A DNA stretch of 50,780 bases, taken from Clostridia bacterium. GTDB taxonomy: Bacteria; Bacillota; Clostridia; Lachnospirales; Lachnospiraceae. The DNA is taken from assembly GCA_910576205.1 (NCBI GenBank), contig CAJTHL010000006.1:136432-187211 (forward strand), given 5' to 3'. The notes beneath the pieces are model-generated. The model saw nothing but the letters and a program-made list of their open reading frames with translations, did no database searches and had not been told where the DNA came from. Both the position numbers and the translations under genes were made by a program. This document shows, piece by piece, positions 1 to 9,463 of the stretch; positions within the stretch are counted from its first letter, which is position 1; the number at the start of each line of letters is the position of its first letter.

Positions 1-1299
1 TTTGTAGTAGCGGACTGCCATCTGTGATTCGATCTGTTTCAAGGTCTCCATCACGACACCCACGATAATAATCAGGGATGTGCCTCCAAAGGATACATTC
101 GCGCCGAACATTCCGTTAAAGAAGTACGGGATCACGCACACAATGATAAGGCCGATAGCTCCTATAAATACAACATAATTCAGAATCTTTGTCAGGTATT
201 CTGATGTGGGCTTGCCGGGACGGATACCTGGGATAAAGCCGCCCTGCTTCTTCATATTATTGGCTATCTCCAGAGGATTAAAGGTGATAGATGTGTAGAA
301 GTAGGCAAAAAACACAACCAGAACAATATACAGCAGAAGTCCCAGGCTGTAAACCGGCTGTTTAGGATTGCACCAGTTGCTGGAGCTTAAAGCCATCAGA
401 ATCTTACCGCCAATCCCGGTGCCCGCCGACTTGCCCAGCAGCGCCATAATCACGCTGGGGAAGGACATCAGAGAGGAGGCAAAAATAACCGGGATCACGC
501 CTGCCGTGTTGACCCGTAGCGGAATATGGGTAGACTGTCCACCCACCATCTTGCGACCCTGGGTCTTTTTCGAATACTGGACGGGTATCTTTCTCTCTCC
601 GTCTTGAAGAACAATGACAAAAATCACTGTCACTACTACTACTGCCAGGATAATCACTGCCGCCAGCAATGCTATGGGAATTGTCTTCCCCTGCATAAAC
701 TGCTGATACAGCAGTGTAAAATCATCCGGAATCCGGGAAACAATGTTAATTAACAACACTATGGAAATACCGTTTCCAACTCCCCGTTCCGTAATCCGCT
801 CGCCGATCCACATCAGAGCGGCGCTTCCCGCAGTCAGAGCCACCACAACAACCACCATGTTGTACCAGGTGGATTCCTGCAGCAGCCCCTGCCCGCCAAA
901 ACCAATGGTCATGGCAACACTCTCAATGAGAGCCAGCCCCACCGTCACGTAACGGGTGATTTTCTGAATCTTTTTCCTTCCATCCTCTCCGTCTTTCTGC
1001 ATCTCCTCCAGCTTTGGAATGGCGATGGTCAGAAGCTGCATGATAATGGAAGATGTGATATACGGTGTAATACCTAACGCAAATAAGGACATACTGGTGA
1101 AGGAGCCGCCCGTAAACGCATCAAAAAAATTAAATGCGTCCCCGGACTGGCTTGCAAACCACCGCGCAAAGTAGGTTCTGTCAACTCCCGGAACCGGAAG
1201 CTGGGAACCCAATCTGACTACAACCATCATCAGAAAGGTGAAGATGATCTTTTGTCTGATATCTTTGATTTTAAATGCGTTCTGTAAGGTTTTAAACAT
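1..1299 (-). CDS. secY: Preprotein translocase subunit SecY (3' end cut by window edge)
   Basis: Central membrane pore of the Sec translocon. The reverse strand reads [17 protein letters not shown], then PVPGVD and the plug region, then many hydrophobic segments ending near IESQMAVRYYK at the window edge. About 433 codons are visible, so probably only the last few are missing. The start ATG shares one base with the rplO stop (TAATG), indicating translational coupling inside the spc operon. SecY in its usual place after L15 makes the call secure. Confidence 0.96.
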   Translation of the reverse strand, partial: MFKTLQNAFKIKDIRQKIIFTFLMMVVVRLGSQLPVPGVDRTYFARWFASQSGDAFNFFDAFTGGSFTSMSLFALGITPYITSSIIMQLLTIAIPKLEEMQKDGEDGRKKIQKITRYVTVGLALIESVAMTIGFGGQGLLQESTWYNMVVVVVALTAGSAALMWIGERITERGVGNGISIVLLINIVSRIPDDFTLLYQQFMQGKTIPIALLAAVIILAVVVVTVIFVIVLQDGERKIPVQYSKKTQGRKMVGGQSTHIPLRVNTAGVIPVIFASSLMSFPSVIMALLGKSAGTGIGGKILMALSSSNWCNPKQPVYSLGLLLYIVLVVFFAYFYTSITFNPLEIANNMKKQGGFIPGIRPGKPTSEYLTKILNYVVFIGAIGLIIVCVIPYFFNGMFGANVSFGGTSLIIIVGVVMETLKQIESQMAVRYYK

Positions 1300-1739
1300 T
1301 AAATCACCTCGGCTTTTCCACCAAGAGCTTCAATCTTGGCAGCCGCATTTGCAGAAAACGCATTTGCCTGTACGTTGAGTTTCTTAGTAAGTTCTCCGTT
1401 TCCAAGAATCTTTACGCCATCTCTGGGGTTCTTTACGATTCCTCTCTCAATTAATGTTTCTACGGAAACTACCGTATCATTATCAAACACTTCCAGAGCG
1501 CTGATATTTATACCAACAATCTCCTTGGAATTTCTGTTTGTGAAGCCTCTCTTGGGAAGTCTTCTGTATAACGGCATCTGGCCGCCCTCAAATCCCGGTC
1601 TCGGTGCGCCGGAACGCGCTTTCTGACCCTTGTGGCCCTTTCCTGCCGTCTTGCCATTGCCCGAACCATGTCCACGGCCTCTCCGGAAATTTCCGTTCTG
1701 CCTGGAGCCCTCTGCATAATGCAAACTTGACAAATCCAT
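1299..1739 (-). CDS. rplO: 50S ribosomal protein L15
   Basis: Large-subunit protein of 146 aa that binds 23S rRNA late in assembly. The glycine- and arginine-rich N-terminal extension ([20 protein letters not shown], about residues 19-38) followed by the [18 protein letters not shown] signature is diagnostic of L15. It lies between rpmD and secY as in other Firmicutes, and its stop overlaps the secY start by one base. Length is normal for the family. Confidence 0.97.
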   Translation of the reverse strand: MDLSSLHYAEGSRQNGNFRRGRGHGSGNGKTAGKGHKGQKARSGAPRPGFEGGQMPLYRRLPKRGFTNRNSKEIVGINISALEVFDNDTVVSVETLIERGIVKNPRDGVKILGNGELTKKLNVQANAFSANAAAKIEALGGKAEVI

Positions 1740-1766
1740 TATGGCACCTCCTATCCTTTCTCCAGA

Positions 1767-1949
1767 TTAGATCTCTTCTACCTTAACTAAATGCTTTACA
1801 TGCCAGATCATACCTCTGACTGCGTCATTATCCGGCATCTCAACAGTTTTGTGCATTTTGTTCAGTCCCAATGCCACGACTGTAGCTCTCTGCTTAGGAA
1901 CAGCGCCGATTGGAGATTTCACTAATGTAATCTTTAATTTATCCGCCAT
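1767..1949 (-). CDS. rpmD: 50S ribosomal protein L30
   Basis: Short L30 (60 aa) with the conserved KSPIG and [15 protein letters not shown] signatures of bacterial L30. It sits between rpsE and rplO, the canonical spc order, with a GGAGG-type ribosome site just upstream. The protein contacts 23S rRNA on the large-subunit surface. Confidence 0.96.
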   Translation of the reverse strand: MADKLKITLVKSPIGAVPKQRATVVALGLNKMHKTVEMPDNDAVRGMIWHVKHLVKVEEI

Positions 1950-1962
1950 GTCTGTTTCCCTC

Positions 1963-2472
1963 CTAGTTTCTGACTTCTTCTACAGATTTACCACGGTTCT
2001 TTGCTACCTCCTCCGGAGTCTTCAGAGCCTTAAGGCCCGCCAGAGTTGCCAGAACTACATTCTGCTTGTTGTTGGAGCCCAGGGATTTGGTACGGATATT
2101 CTTAATGCCGGCCAGCTCCAGCACGTTACGTGCGGGACCTCCGGCAATAACGCCGGTACCTTCCGGGGCGCGTTTCAGAAGCACGGATGCGCTTCCATAT
2201 TTTCCAATAAAATCGTGGGTTACACTGTTGTTCTCATCAATTGCCACGGTAATCAGTTTCTTCATGGCATCTTCTTTGCCCTTGCGGATTGCTTCTGGAA
2301 TTTCCGTTGCTTTTCCAAGGCCGGCGCCAACATGTCCATTGCCATCTCCCACAACAACCAAAGCCGTGAAACGCATGGTACGGCCACCTTTAACGGTCTT
2401 GCTGACACGCTTGATCGCCACTACCTTATCCGTTAATTCCAACTGGCTTGGATCAATGATTTCATGTCTCAT
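1963..2472 (-). CDS. rpsE: 30S ribosomal protein S5
   Basis: S5 takes part in decoding accuracy. The frame is open to 2613, but the start is placed at 2472 ([13 protein letters not shown]) because a GGGAGG site stands about 10 nt upstream and the extra N-terminal residues read as antisense-like noise over rplR. The S5 double-stranded RNA-binding core ([18 protein letters not shown]) and [19 protein letters not shown] loop are intact. The 169-aa length fits the family. Confidence 0.95.
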   Translation of the reverse strand: MRHEIIDPSQLELTDKVVAIKRVSKTVKGGRTMRFTALVVVGDGNGHVGAGLGKATEIPEAIRKGKEDAMKKLITVAIDENNSVTHDFIGKYGSASVLLKRAPEGTGVIAGGPARNVLELAGIKNIRTKSLGSNNKQNVVLATLAGLKALKTPEEVAKNRGKSVEEVRN

Positions 2473-2491
2473 GTGTCTTTCCCTCCCTTTC

Positions 2492-2860
2492 CTAGAATTC
2501 CAGACCAGCCTCGCGGGCTGCCTCTGCCAATGCCTGAACCTTGCCCTGGTAAATAAAGCCGCCTCTGTCAAAAACAACCTCTTTAATACCTTTCTCAAGG
2601 GCCTTTCTGGCAATCACTTTTCCTACGCATGCTGCTGCATCGACGTTATTTGTCTTTTCCAGCTCAGCCTTCACATCTTTTTCCATGGTGGAAGCCGCTA
2701 CCAGAGTATTTCCGACGGTATCGTCAATAATTTGAGCATACATATGATTATTGCTTCTAAACACAGCCAGACGGGGTCTCTCAGCAGTTCCGCTGATATG
2801 ATTCCGTATTCTTCTATGCTTATTTGCGCGAACTACGCTTTTTGATTTTTTACTAACCAT
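2492..2860 (-). CDS. rplR: 50S ribosomal protein L18
   Basis: L18 (122 aa) binds 5S rRNA. It shows the basic N-terminus with [20 protein letters not shown] and the C-terminal [20 protein letters not shown] signature typical of L18. It is located between rplF and rpsE in the usual spc order with a GGAG ribosome site upstream. Confidence 0.97.
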   Translation of the reverse strand: MVSKKSKSVVRANKHRRIRNHISGTAERPRLAVFRSNNHMYAQIIDDTVGNTLVAASTMEKDVKAELEKTNNVDAAACVGKVIARKALEKGIKEVVFDRGGFIYQGKVQALAEAAREAGLEF

Positions 2861-2877
2861 TTTTACACTCTCCTTAC

Positions 2878-3417
2878 TTATTTCTTACCAGTCTTACCAA
2901 CTTTACGTCTGATTACTTCGTCAGCATACTTGATACCCTTGCCCTTGTACGGCTCCGGTCTCCTCTTATCTCTGATCTCAGCAGCGTATTGGCCAACTTT
3001 CTCTTTATCGATGCCCTTCACAATGATCTTGTTGCCGTCAACCACGGATTCCAGACCTTCGGGGTCTGTCATCTCTACCGGATGGGAGTAACCCAGGGAC
3101 AGTGTCAGCTTTTTGCCGGATTTGGCAGCTCTGTAACCAACGCCGTTTACTTCCAGGGTCTTCTCATATCCTTCGCTGACACCCACAACCATATTGTGAA
3201 TGAGGGTTCTTGTCAAACCATGTAAGGATTTCATTTTCTTTAAGTCATTAGGTCTTGTAACAACCACATGACCATCTTCAACCTTGATCTCCATTTCCTG
3301 GGGCAGTACTCTCTCCAGGGTTCCCTTTGGACCTTTTACGGTCACCTTGTTTCCCTCCGCGATATCAACCGTGACACCGGCGGGAATAACAACTGGCAGT
3401 CTTCCGATACGTGACAT
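2878..3417 (-). CDS. rplF: 50S ribosomal protein L6
   Basis: L6 (179 aa) sits near the GTPase-associated centre. It starts [15 protein letters not shown] and carries the conserved C-terminal [14 protein letters not shown] signature. It has normal length and a GGAGG site upstream. The gap to the upstream gene rpsH is 235 nt, far wider than usual in this operon, because a repeat is inserted there (see 3536-3652). Confidence 0.97.
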   Translation of the reverse strand: MSRIGRLPVVIPAGVTVDIAEGNKVTVKGPKGTLERVLPQEMEIKVEDGHVVVTRPNDLKKMKSLHGLTRTLIHNMVVGVSEGYEKTLEVNGVGYRAAKSGKKLTLSLGYSHPVEMTDPEGLESVVDGNKIIVKGIDKEKVGQYAAEIRDKRRPEPYKGKGIKYADEVIRRKVGKTGKK

Positions 3418-3481
3418 ACCATATACCTCCTAAACTTAGATTTTCGGAAGAAGCTGTGTGCTTCCTCTGTTTTCAGTTGCT

Positions 3482-3511
3482 GCTACGCCTTTGGCTTGCT
3501 CTCGCTAAGTG
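3482..3511. repeat. Short fourth copy of the spc-operon repeat core
   Basis: A stretch reading GCCTTTGGCTTGCTCTCGCT plus flanks matches the GCGCCTTTGGCTTGCTTTCGCTAAGTG core of the longer repeat at 3536-3652 with a few mismatches. It lies between rplF and rpsH and looks like a decayed or partial unit. Confidence 0.55.
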
Positions 3512-3535
3512 CCTTTTCTTCTACACGTTTTTCAT

Positions 3536-3652
3536 CTTCCACTCAACTAACATGCCGCTGTCGCCTTCGGCTCTGCGCCATGAAGTTTCGGGAAGGACTT
3601 TCGCACTAACCTCAAGCTGCGCCTTTGGCTTGCTTTCGCTAAGTGCTCAATG
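3536..3652. repeat. 117-bp intergenic repeat, copy 1, directly after the rpsH stop
   Basis: This 117-bp unit matches 4259-4375 at 113 of 117 positions by direct reading. On the transcribed strand it begins exactly after the rpsH stop codon. The transcript side contains CAAGC and GCTTG around a 10-nt loop, flanked by GCACT and AGTGC, so it can fold into an imperfect hairpin. No convincing protein is encoded on either strand. Confidence 0.85.
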
Positions 3653-4054
3653 TCACCATACAAACGCAAGCACTTCTCCGCCAACGCCCTGCTCTCTGGC
3701 TTCCTTGTCGGTGATAACTCCCTTGTTGGTGGAAATAATAGCAATTCCCAGGCCGCCAAGCACTCTGGGCAGCTTATCCTTGCTTGCGTATACACGTAAG
3801 CCCGGTTTGGAAATTCTCTTCAGACCGCTGATAATCTTCTCGTTCTTATCTTTTCCGTATTTCAAGGTAATGCGGATGGTCTTGAAGCTTCCGTCCTCTA
3901 CAATGTCATATTTTACAATATATCCCTCATCCAACAGAATGTTGGCGATTGCTAATTTCATTTTTGATGCCGGAACATCTACAGTATCATGTTTTGCGGT
4001 ATTTGCGTTACGAATCCTTGTGAGCATATCCGCGATTGGATCATTCGTTGTCAT
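3653..4054 (-). CDS. rpsH: 30S ribosomal protein S8
   Basis: S8 (133 aa) is a primary 16S rRNA binder and, in other bacteria, an spc operon regulator. The start [17 protein letters not shown] and the C-terminal [20 protein letters not shown] and [13 protein letters not shown] signatures are intact. A GGAGG site precedes the start. Unusually, both sides of the gene hold copies of the same 117-bp repeat instead of short spacers. Confidence 0.97.
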   Translation of the reverse strand: MTTNDPIADMLTRIRNANTAKHDTVDVPASKMKLAIANILLDEGYIVKYDIVEDGSFKTIRITLKYGKDKNEKIISGLKRISKPGLRVYASKDKLPRVLGGLGIAIISTNKGVITDKEAREQGVGGEVLAFVW

Positions 4055-4187
4055 GAACGTACCTCCTTAATATACTTCTGACAGTTCTGTCTTTCTGACA
4101 GGGTGGTCTTTTGGCTTCTCCCGGGAAGGATTTCCCTCTGTGGGCTTGTTGACTAAATTCGCTTCGCTCATTAAGTCAGCCAATGCC

Positions 4188-4232
4188 TCGCACTAACCTC
4201 AAGCTGCGCCTTCGGCTTGCTTTCGCTAAGTG
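4188..4232. repeat. 45-bp partial copy of the spc-operon repeat
   Basis: All 45 bases match the corresponding part (4324-4368) of repeat copy 2, from TCGCACTAACCTC to GCTAAGTG. It lies 27 nt from copy 2 in the same orientation, so the spacer contains a tandem-like array of a full and a partial unit. Confidence 0.8.
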
Positions 4233-4258
4233 GCCTTGGTTTTCTGCTCTTTTCACAG

Positions 4259-4375
4259 CTTCCACTCAACTAACATGCCGCTATCGCCTTCGCCTCTGCG
4301 CCATGAAGTTTCGGGAAGGGCTTTCGCACTAACCTCAAGCTGCGCCTTCGGCTTGCTTTCGCTAAGTGCTCAATG
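4259..4375. repeat. 117-bp intergenic repeat, copy 2, directly after the rpsN stop
   Basis: This is the second full copy, in the same orientation as 3536-3652 and differing at four positions (G/A, G/C, A/G, T/C). On the transcribed strand it starts two nucleotides after the rpsN stop codon. The two full copies therefore bracket rpsH and sit at equivalent positions behind two consecutive genes. Confidence 0.85.
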
Positions 4376-4377
4376 CC

Positions 4378-4563
4378 TCACCAGCTAGCCTTCTTCACTC
4401 CCGGGATCTGGCCTTTATATGCTAACTCACGGAAGCAGATTCTGCAAATTCCGTATTTTCTCAGATATGCATGTGGACGACCACAGATTCTGCAGCGGTT
4501 GTATTCTCTGGTGGAGAATTTCTGCTTGCGCTGCTGTTTGATTTTCATCGATGTCTTTGCCAC
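4378..4563 (-). CDS. rpsN: 30S ribosomal protein S14, zinc-binding type Z
   Basis: Short S14 (61 aa) of the 30S head. It has the CxxC...CxxC zinc ribbon (Cys24, Cys27, Cys40, Cys43), which marks the type Z paralogue rather than the zinc-free long form. It lies between rplE and rpsH as expected. The spacer downstream contains the duplicated repeat. Confidence 0.97.
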   Translation of the reverse strand: MAKTSMKIKQQRKQKFSTREYNRCRICGRPHAYLRKYGICRICFRELAYKGQIPGVKKASW

Positions 4564-4580
4564 GAATTTTCCCTCCTATC

Positions 4581-5120
4581 CTACTTTGTAAACGGCATGT
4601 TAAACAGTCTTAACAGCTCGCGGGCTTCTTCATCGGTCTTGGCCGTAGTAACGAAGATAACGTCCATACCTCTTACCTTGTCGATCTTGTCGTATTCGAT
4701 CTCGGGGAAAATTAACTGCTCTTTGATTCCAAGGGCATAATTGCCTCTTCCGTCAAATGCATTGGGATTTACACCTCTAAAGTCACGTACACGGGGCAGA
4801 GCCAGGTTGATTAACCGGTCCGCAAACTCGTACATTCTCTCGCCACGCAGGGTAACCTTGCATCCGATTGCCATTCCCTCACGAATCTTAAAATTCGCGA
4901 TGGAGTTCTTTGCCTTGGTCAGCACTGCTTTCTGGCCGGTGATGGTTTCCAGATCTTTGACAGCGGAATCCAGCACCTTTGCGTTTTCCTTTGCCTCGCC
5001 AACGCCCATGTTAACGACAATTTTGTCCAGCTTCGGCACTTCCATGATATTTTTATATCCAAACTTTTTCATCATCGCATCTACGATTTCATTCGTATAT
5101 ACGTCTTTCAATCTACTCAA
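4581..5120 (-). CDS. rplE: 50S ribosomal protein L5
   Basis: L5 (179 aa) of the central protuberance binds 5S rRNA. It begins [22 protein letters not shown] and has the [21 protein letters not shown] and LPRVRDFRG signatures. Length and position between rplX and rpsN are normal. Confidence 0.97.
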   Translation of the reverse strand: MSRLKDVYTNEIVDAMMKKFGYKNIMEVPKLDKIVVNMGVGEAKENAKVLDSAVKDLETITGQKAVLTKAKNSIANFKIREGMAIGCKVTLRGERMYEFADRLINLALPRVRDFRGVNPNAFDGRGNYALGIKEQLIFPEIEYDKIDKVRGMDVIFVTTAKTDEEARELLRLFNMPFTK

Positions 5121-5143
5121 CGTCTGTGACCTCCTTCCTCGCC

Positions 5144-5455
5144 TTAGTCAATTACTTTTCCGGTTGCCTTTGCAACGCGGACTTTCTTATCCCCATCCAT
5201 CTTGTAGCCGATTCTGCTGACCTTGCCCTCTGTGAGATACATCACATTGGAAATGTCAATGGGGGCTTCTTGATGAATGATTCCGCCATTGGGATTTGCT
5301 GTGGAAGGTTTGGTATGCTTGGTAATCATATTTACGCCTTCTACGATCACTCTGTTCTTCTTGCGGATAATGGCAATTACCTTGCCCTCTTTGTCTTTAT
5401 CTTTTCCGGCGATGACCCTTACAGTGTCGCCCTTTTTGATTCTAATCGCTGACAT
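5144..5455 (-). CDS. rplX: 50S ribosomal protein L24
   Basis: L24 (103 aa) is an early assembly initiator. Its N-terminal KOW motif is visible as [20 protein letters not shown], followed by [14 protein letters not shown]. It starts at [10 protein letters not shown] with a GGAGG site upstream and lies between rplN and rplE as usual. Confidence 0.97.
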   Translation of the reverse strand: MSAIRIKKGDTVRVIAGKDKDKEGKVIAIIRKKNRVIVEGVNMITKHTKPSTANPNGGIIHQEAPIDISNVMYLTEGKVSRIGYKMDGDKKVRVAKATGKVID

Positions 5456-5466
5456 CTGGCATCCTC

Positions 5467-5835
5467 CTATAATACTTCCGGAGCTAATGAAACAATTTTC
5501 ATAAACTGTTTGTCACGAAGCTCTCTTGCTACCGGCCCAAAGATACGGGTTCCTCTGGGGTTCTTGTCGTCTTTTATGATTACAGCAGCATTTTCATCGA
5601 ACCGGATATAAGAACCATCCTTCCGACGTGCGCCCTTTACTGTACGAACAACTACGGCCTTTACCACATCACCCTTTTTAACAACTCCGCCAGGTGTTGC
5701 ATCTTTGACAGTAGCTACAATGATATCACCGATGCCCGCATATCTTCTGGTAGATCCACCCATAACACGGATACAAAGCAGTTCTTTTGCTCCAGTATTA
5801 TCAGCGACCTTCAGTCTGCTTTCCTGTTGTACCAT
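5467..5835 (-). CDS. rplN: 50S ribosomal protein L14
   Basis: L14 (122 aa) forms part of an inter-subunit bridge. It starts [20 protein letters not shown], the highly conserved L14 opening, and ends with [26 protein letters not shown] site precedes it. Standard position after rpsQ. Confidence 0.98.
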   Translation of the reverse strand: MVQQESRLKVADNTGAKELLCIRVMGGSTRRYAGIGDIIVATVKDATPGGVVKKGDVVKAVVVRTVKGARRKDGSYIRFDENAAVIIKDDKNPRGTRIFGPVARELRDKQFMKIVSLAPEVL

Positions 5836-5870
5836 ACTGGTAACCTCCTTTAACTATCCACTGGCAAAAA

Positions 5871-6125
5871 TTATTTCGCCTTCTCAACAATGCTCACCAG
5901 TCTCCATCTCTTGTCCTTGGATAATGGTCTGGTTTCCATAACCTCTACTGTATCGCCGATGCCGCACTCATTGTTTTCGTCATGTGCTTTAAGCTTGTAG
6001 GTATCTTTAACAATCTTACCGTAAAGGGGATGTTTTACATGCTCTTCCACCGCAACAACAATGGTTTTATCCATCCTGTCGCTGACCACTTTGCCCCTAC
6101 GGGTCTTTCTCAAATTTCTTTCCAC
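5871..6125 (-). CDS. rpsQ: 30S ribosomal protein S17
   Basis: S17 (84 aa), a primary 16S rRNA binder with an OB fold. The sequence [20 protein letters not shown] and the C-terminal [18 protein letters not shown] signature identify it. It lies between rpmC and rplN. Confidence 0.97.
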   Translation of the reverse strand: MERNLRKTRRGKVVSDRMDKTIVVAVEEHVKHPLYGKIVKDTYKLKAHDENNECGIGDTVEVMETRPLSKDKRWRLVSIVEKAK

Positions 6126-6146
6126 AACTATTCTCCTTCCGAAATG

Positions 6147-6359
6147 TTACGCATTTGCTTTCTGTGTGATAACAGTCTGAATTCTCGCGATGTTCTTGCG
6201 AACCTCTCTGATCCTGCTTGTGTTATCCAGCTGATTGGTTGCGTTCTGGAATCTAAGGTTGAACAGTTCCTTCTTCGCAGCTACTAACTCTTCATTTAAC
6301 TCTGCCGCGGACTTTGCCTTTAACTCTTCTACATATTTATTAGTTTTCACTGTTATCAC
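6147..6359 (-). CDS. rpmC: 50S ribosomal protein L29
   Basis: L29 (70 aa), a two-helix protein near the exit tunnel. The [13 protein letters not shown] and [20 protein letters not shown] signatures are present. Its start lies 20 nt inside the rplP reading frame, so the two genes overlap and are probably translationally coupled. Confidence 0.96.
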   Translation of the reverse strand: MITVKTNKYVEELKAKSAAELNEELVAAKKELFNLRFQNATNQLDNTSRIREVRKNIARIQTVITQKANA

Positions 6360-6777
6360 CGCCTTCTAAGTCTGCTTTAGAAACGATCTTGCACTTGCAG
6401 GGCAGCTTGTGCATAGCAAGACGCAACGCCTCTCTCGCTGTTTCTTCGGGTACGCCGGCCACTTCAAACATAACGCGGCCTGGCTTTACAACTGCTACCC
6501 AGTACTCCAGTGTTCCTTTACCAGAACCCATACGTGTTTCAGCCGGTTTTGTGGTTACGGGCTTATCCGGGAAAATCTTAATCCATACTTTTCCGCCACG
6601 CTTCATATAACGGGTCATGGCAACACGGGCTGCTTCGATCTGGTTTGACTTAATCCAGCAGGGCTCGGTGGCAACAAGGCCAAATTCGCCCATGGTTATT
6701 TTATTTCCTCTCAACGCCTTTCCCGCCATGGAGCCGCGGAACTGTTTACGACGTTTCACTCTTTTCGGCATTAACAT
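6340..6777 (-). CDS. rplP: 50S ribosomal protein L16
   Basis: L16 (145 aa) is needed for peptidyl-transferase and A-site function. It begins [15 protein letters not shown] and contains [20 protein letters not shown] and [14 protein letters not shown]. The start ATG shares a base with the rpsC stop (TAATG). It overlaps rpmC at its 3' end. Confidence 0.97.
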   Translation of the reverse strand: MLMPKRVKRRKQFRGSMAGKALRGNKITMGEFGLVATEPCWIKSNQIEAARVAMTRYMKRGGKVWIKIFPDKPVTTKPAETRMGSGKGTLEYWVAVVKPGRVMFEVAGVPEETAREALRLAMHKLPCKCKIVSKADLEGGDNSEN

Positions 6778-7436
6778 TATCTATCGCTCCCTTCCTTATT
6801 GCCTTTCGTCGGAAGTACCTCGCCTTTGTAAACCCATACCTTTACGCCAACTTTGCCGTAGGTGGTGTCTGCTTCAGCAAATCCGTAGTCAATATCTGCT
6901 CTTAAGGTCTGCAGCGGGATGGTTCCCTCATTGTAAAACTCTGTACGGGCCATATCTGCGCCGCCCAGACGTCCGGAAGCACAGGTCTTGATTCCCTTTG
7001 CACCGGCCTTCATGGTTCTGGACATAGCGGATTTCATGGCACGACGGAAGGAAACACGGTTCTCTAACTGCAGTGCGATGTTTTCTGCTACAAGCTGCGC
7101 ATCCCTGTCCGGTCTCTTGATCTCCTTGATGTCAACAATGAGCTTCTTGTCTGTGAACTGCTTTAACTCTGCCTTCACCTTCTCGATCTCTGCGCCGCCC
7201 TTACCGATCACAACACCCGGCTTTGCGGTGTAGATCACGATCTTCACTCTGTCGGAGGCTCTCTCGATCTCAATCTTGGAAACCCCGGAATTATATAATT
7301 TCTTCTTTAAAAACTTTCTGATGTTAAAATCTTCTACCAGATAATCAGCGAAATCAGCATCAGCCGCATACCATTTAGAATCCCAGTCTTTAATTATGCC
7401 GACTCTTAAGCCGTGCGGATTAACTTTCTGTCCCAT
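6777..7436 (-). CDS. rpsC: 30S ribosomal protein S3
   Basis: S3 (219 aa) of the mRNA entry site. It starts [20 protein letters not shown] and has a KH domain with the GxxG loop ([12 protein letters not shown]), then the C-terminal domain with [13 protein letters not shown]. It overlaps rplP by one base and has a GGAGG site upstream. Confidence 0.98.
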   Translation of the reverse strand: MGQKVNPHGLRVGIIKDWDSKWYAADADFADYLVEDFNIRKFLKKKLYNSGVSKIEIERASDRVKIVIYTAKPGVVIGKGGAEIEKVKAELKQFTDKKLIVDIKEIKRPDRDAQLVAENIALQLENRVSFRRAMKSAMSRTMKAGAKGIKTCASGRLGGADMARTEFYNEGTIPLQTLRADIDYGFAEADTTYGKVGVKVWVYKGEVLPTKGNKEGSDR

Positions 7437-7446
7437 GCTTTACCTC

Positions 7447-7833
7447 CTATCTCTCATCAAGCACGATTGTGATGTGGCTCATTCTCTTTTCGATTCTGTA
7501 AGCTCTTCCCTGTGCTCTGGGTCTGATTCTCTTCATGGTCGGCCCCTTATTTGCGTAACACTCTGCTACATAAAGGTTGTTTACGTTCATGCCGTTATTG
7601 TTTTCAGCGTTTGCGATTGCTGATTTCAGTAATTTTTCAATTAATGTGGAGGCATATCTGGGATTGTACATTACAATACCAAGTGCGGTCTGCACATCCT
7701 TGCCTCTGATTGCATCTAATACGAAGCATGCCTTCTGAACAGATACCCGGGCGTAAGACAGCTTTGCTGACGGCCTTGTATCTTTCTGGGCATTTCTCTC
7801 TCTCTTAATCTGACTTCTATGTCCCTTAGCCAT
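7447..7833 (-). CDS. rplV: 50S ribosomal protein L22
   Basis: L22 (128 aa) lines the peptide exit tunnel. The KACFVLDAIRGKDVQTALGI core and the C-terminal GPTMKRIRPRAQGRAYRI loop, which forms the beta-hairpin reaching the tunnel constriction, are intact. Position between rpsS and rpsC is canonical. Confidence 0.97.
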   Translation of the reverse strand: MAKGHRSQIKRERNAQKDTRPSAKLSYARVSVQKACFVLDAIRGKDVQTALGIVMYNPRYASTLIEKLLKSAIANAENNNGMNVNNLYVAECYANKGPTMKRIRPRAQGRAYRIEKRMSHITIVLDER

Positions 7834-7868
7834 TTTAGATGAGTCCTCCTTTCAAAGTATACAGCGAA

Positions 7869-8147
7869 TTAACGCCTGGATTTTTTCTCGTCTTTTCCGT
7901 GTCCGCGGTAGGTTCTGGTGGGAACGAATTCTCCCAGCTTGTGACCTACCATATCCTCCGTAACATATACGGGCACATGTCTTCTTCCATCGTGTACTGC
8001 AAATGTATGTCCTACCATCTGCGGGAAGATTGTGGAACGACGGGACCAGGTCTTAATTACGGTTTTATTTCCTGCTGCGTTCATCGCATCTACTTTTTTC
8101 AGTAAGCTTTCATCTGCAAATGGTCCTTTTTTTAATGAGCGACCCAT
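7869..8147 (-). CDS. rpsS: 30S ribosomal protein S19
   Basis: S19 (92 aa) of the 30S head. It starts [19 protein letters not shown] and has the [19 protein letters not shown] and [16 protein letters not shown] signatures. An AGGAGG site precedes it. Canonical location after rplB. Confidence 0.98.
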   Translation of the reverse strand: MGRSLKKGPFADESLLKKVDAMNAAGNKTVIKTWSRRSTIFPQMVGHTFAVHDGRRHVPVYVTEDMVGHKLGEFVPTRTYRGHGKDEKKSRR

Positions 8148-8159
8148 GGTTTATCCTCC

Positions 8160-9002
8160 TTACTTGAATGTTCTGCCGTCACGTCTTCTTACGATCAGCT
8201 TATTGGATTTCTTGTTCTTCTTTCTGGTCTTCAGACCAAGAGCCGGCTTGCCCCAGGGTGTGCAGGGACCCGGACGTCCGATACCTGTCTTACCCTCACC
8301 ACCGCCGTGGGGATGGTCGTTGGGGTTCATAACGGAACCGCGAACTGTGGGACGGATGCCCATATGACGCTTGCGTCCTGCTTTACCAATGTTAATCAGA
8401 TTGTGATCTCCGTTTCCAATGACGCCGACTGTTGCTCTGCATTTCAGAGGAACCATTCTCATTTCACCGGAGGGAAGCCTTAAGGTTGCGTACTTTCCTT
8501 CTTTTGCCATCAGCTGGGCGCTGACGCCTGCGGAACGTACCAGCTGGCCGCCCTTTCCAGGATATAACTCAATATTGTGTAACTGCGTACCAACCGGAAT
8601 CTCGGACAGGGGCAGGCAGTTTCCAATTCTCACCTCAGCCTCCGGGCCGTTCATGACATGCATGCCAACCTCAAGGCCCTGGGGAGCCAGGATATAAGCC
8701 TTCTCGCCGTCTGCATAGCAGATCAGCGCGATGTTTGCCGTACGGTTGGGATCATACTCGATACCCAGCACGTTTGCGGGCACGCCGTCCTTCTTCCTCT
8801 TAAAATCAATGATTCTGTATTTTCTTCTGGAACCGCCTCCGCGGTGTCTTACTGTGATCTTACCTTGATTGTTACGGCCTGCGTTCTTTTTCAAGGATAC
8901 TACCAGGGATTTTTCCGGGGTGGTCTTTGTGATCTCGGAAAAATCGGAACCGGTCATATGTCTTCTGGAAGGTGTATATGGGCGATAAGTTTTAATTCCC
9001 AT
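8160..9002 (-). CDS. rplB: 50S ribosomal protein L2
   Basis: L2 (280 aa) supports subunit association and peptidyl transfer. It starts [16 protein letters not shown] and includes [18 protein letters not shown] and the conserved C-terminal [20 protein letters not shown] with the functionally important histidine. The gene is complete. A spacer of 161 nt separates it from rplW. Confidence 0.98.
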   Translation of the reverse strand: MGIKTYRPYTPSRRHMTGSDFSEITKTTPEKSLVVSLKKNAGRNNQGKITVRHRGGGSRRKYRIIDFKRKKDGVPANVLGIEYDPNRTANIALICYADGEKAYILAPQGLEVGMHVMNGPEAEVRIGNCLPLSEIPVGTQLHNIELYPGKGGQLVRSAGVSAQLMAKEGKYATLRLPSGEMRMVPLKCRATVGVIGNGDHNLINIGKAGRKRHMGIRPTVRGSVMNPNDHPHGGGEGKTGIGRPGPCTPWGKPALGLKTRKKNKKSNKLIVRRRDGRTFK

Positions 9003-9163
9003 TACAGTTCACTCCTTTCATTCTCTCTGTTATTTGTTATCACACTTTTTTGTGTATATCCAGGCTCATAGTGGAATGTTCCCTCCACTAAGGCTCATCT
9101 GCCGCCTTTGGCTTGGCCTGCCCTGCACGCTTTCACGCCAGGCATTCCATGTGCCTCCAGGTC
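9003..9163. other. 161-nt non-coding spacer between rplW and rplB with hairpins
   Basis: An unusually long spacer for this operon. It contains a perfect 7-bp stem with an 8-nt loop (TAGTGGA against TCCACTA, 9069-9090) and a GCCGCCTTTGGCTTG stretch resembling the core of the repeat around rpsH. No ORF is recognisable. It could tune the stoichiometry of upstream and downstream genes; this is inference. Confidence 0.55.
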
Positions 9164-9463
9164 TTACAGACCCTCGAAGATTTCAATATCCTTACTGTCT
9201 GCCGTAAGTTTTACGATTGCCTTCTTGGTCTTGGCTGTTCTTCCAATTACCATTCCGCGGCGTTTTTTCTTGCCGGGGATATTCATGGTGTTTACTTTTT
9301 CCACCTTGGTGCCTGCAAACATCTTCTCAACCGCTTCTTTTACCTGGGTCTTAGTGGCTTCGGGATGAACAAGAAAAGTATATTTCTTTTCTCCCATGGC
9401 AGCCATGCTCTTCTCGGTAATCACCGGCTTCTGGATGATGTCATAATATTTCAGATCTGCCAT
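9164..9463 (-). CDS. rplW: 50S ribosomal protein L23
   Basis: L23 (99 aa) at the tunnel exit, docking site for trigger factor and SRP. It begins [20 protein letters not shown] and has the [20 protein letters not shown] and [14 protein letters not shown] signatures. It overlaps the end of rplD by one base (9463), so the two are coupled. Confidence 0.97.
   Translation of the reverse strand: MADLKYYDIIQKPVITEKSMAAMGEKKYTFLVHPEATKTQVKEAVEKMFAGTKVEKVNTMNIPGKKKRRGMVIGRTAKTKKAIVKLTADSKDIEIFEGL

Larger units (their letters stand above)
4055..4377. other. 323-nt non-coding spacer between rpsN and rpsH
   Basis: Most spacers in this operon are 10-30 nt, so this one is exceptional. It holds the full repeat copy 2 (4259-4375), an identical 45-nt partial copy (4188-4232), and an inverted repeat around 4151-4177 (GACTAAATTCGC against GCTCATTAAGTC, imperfect). 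No ORF with a start site and recognisable product is present on either strand. Confidence 0.7.

Noticed and set aside
368..952. Plus-strand ORFs across the secY region
   Set aside because: They are antisense to secY, lack ribosome sites and have no recognisable product.
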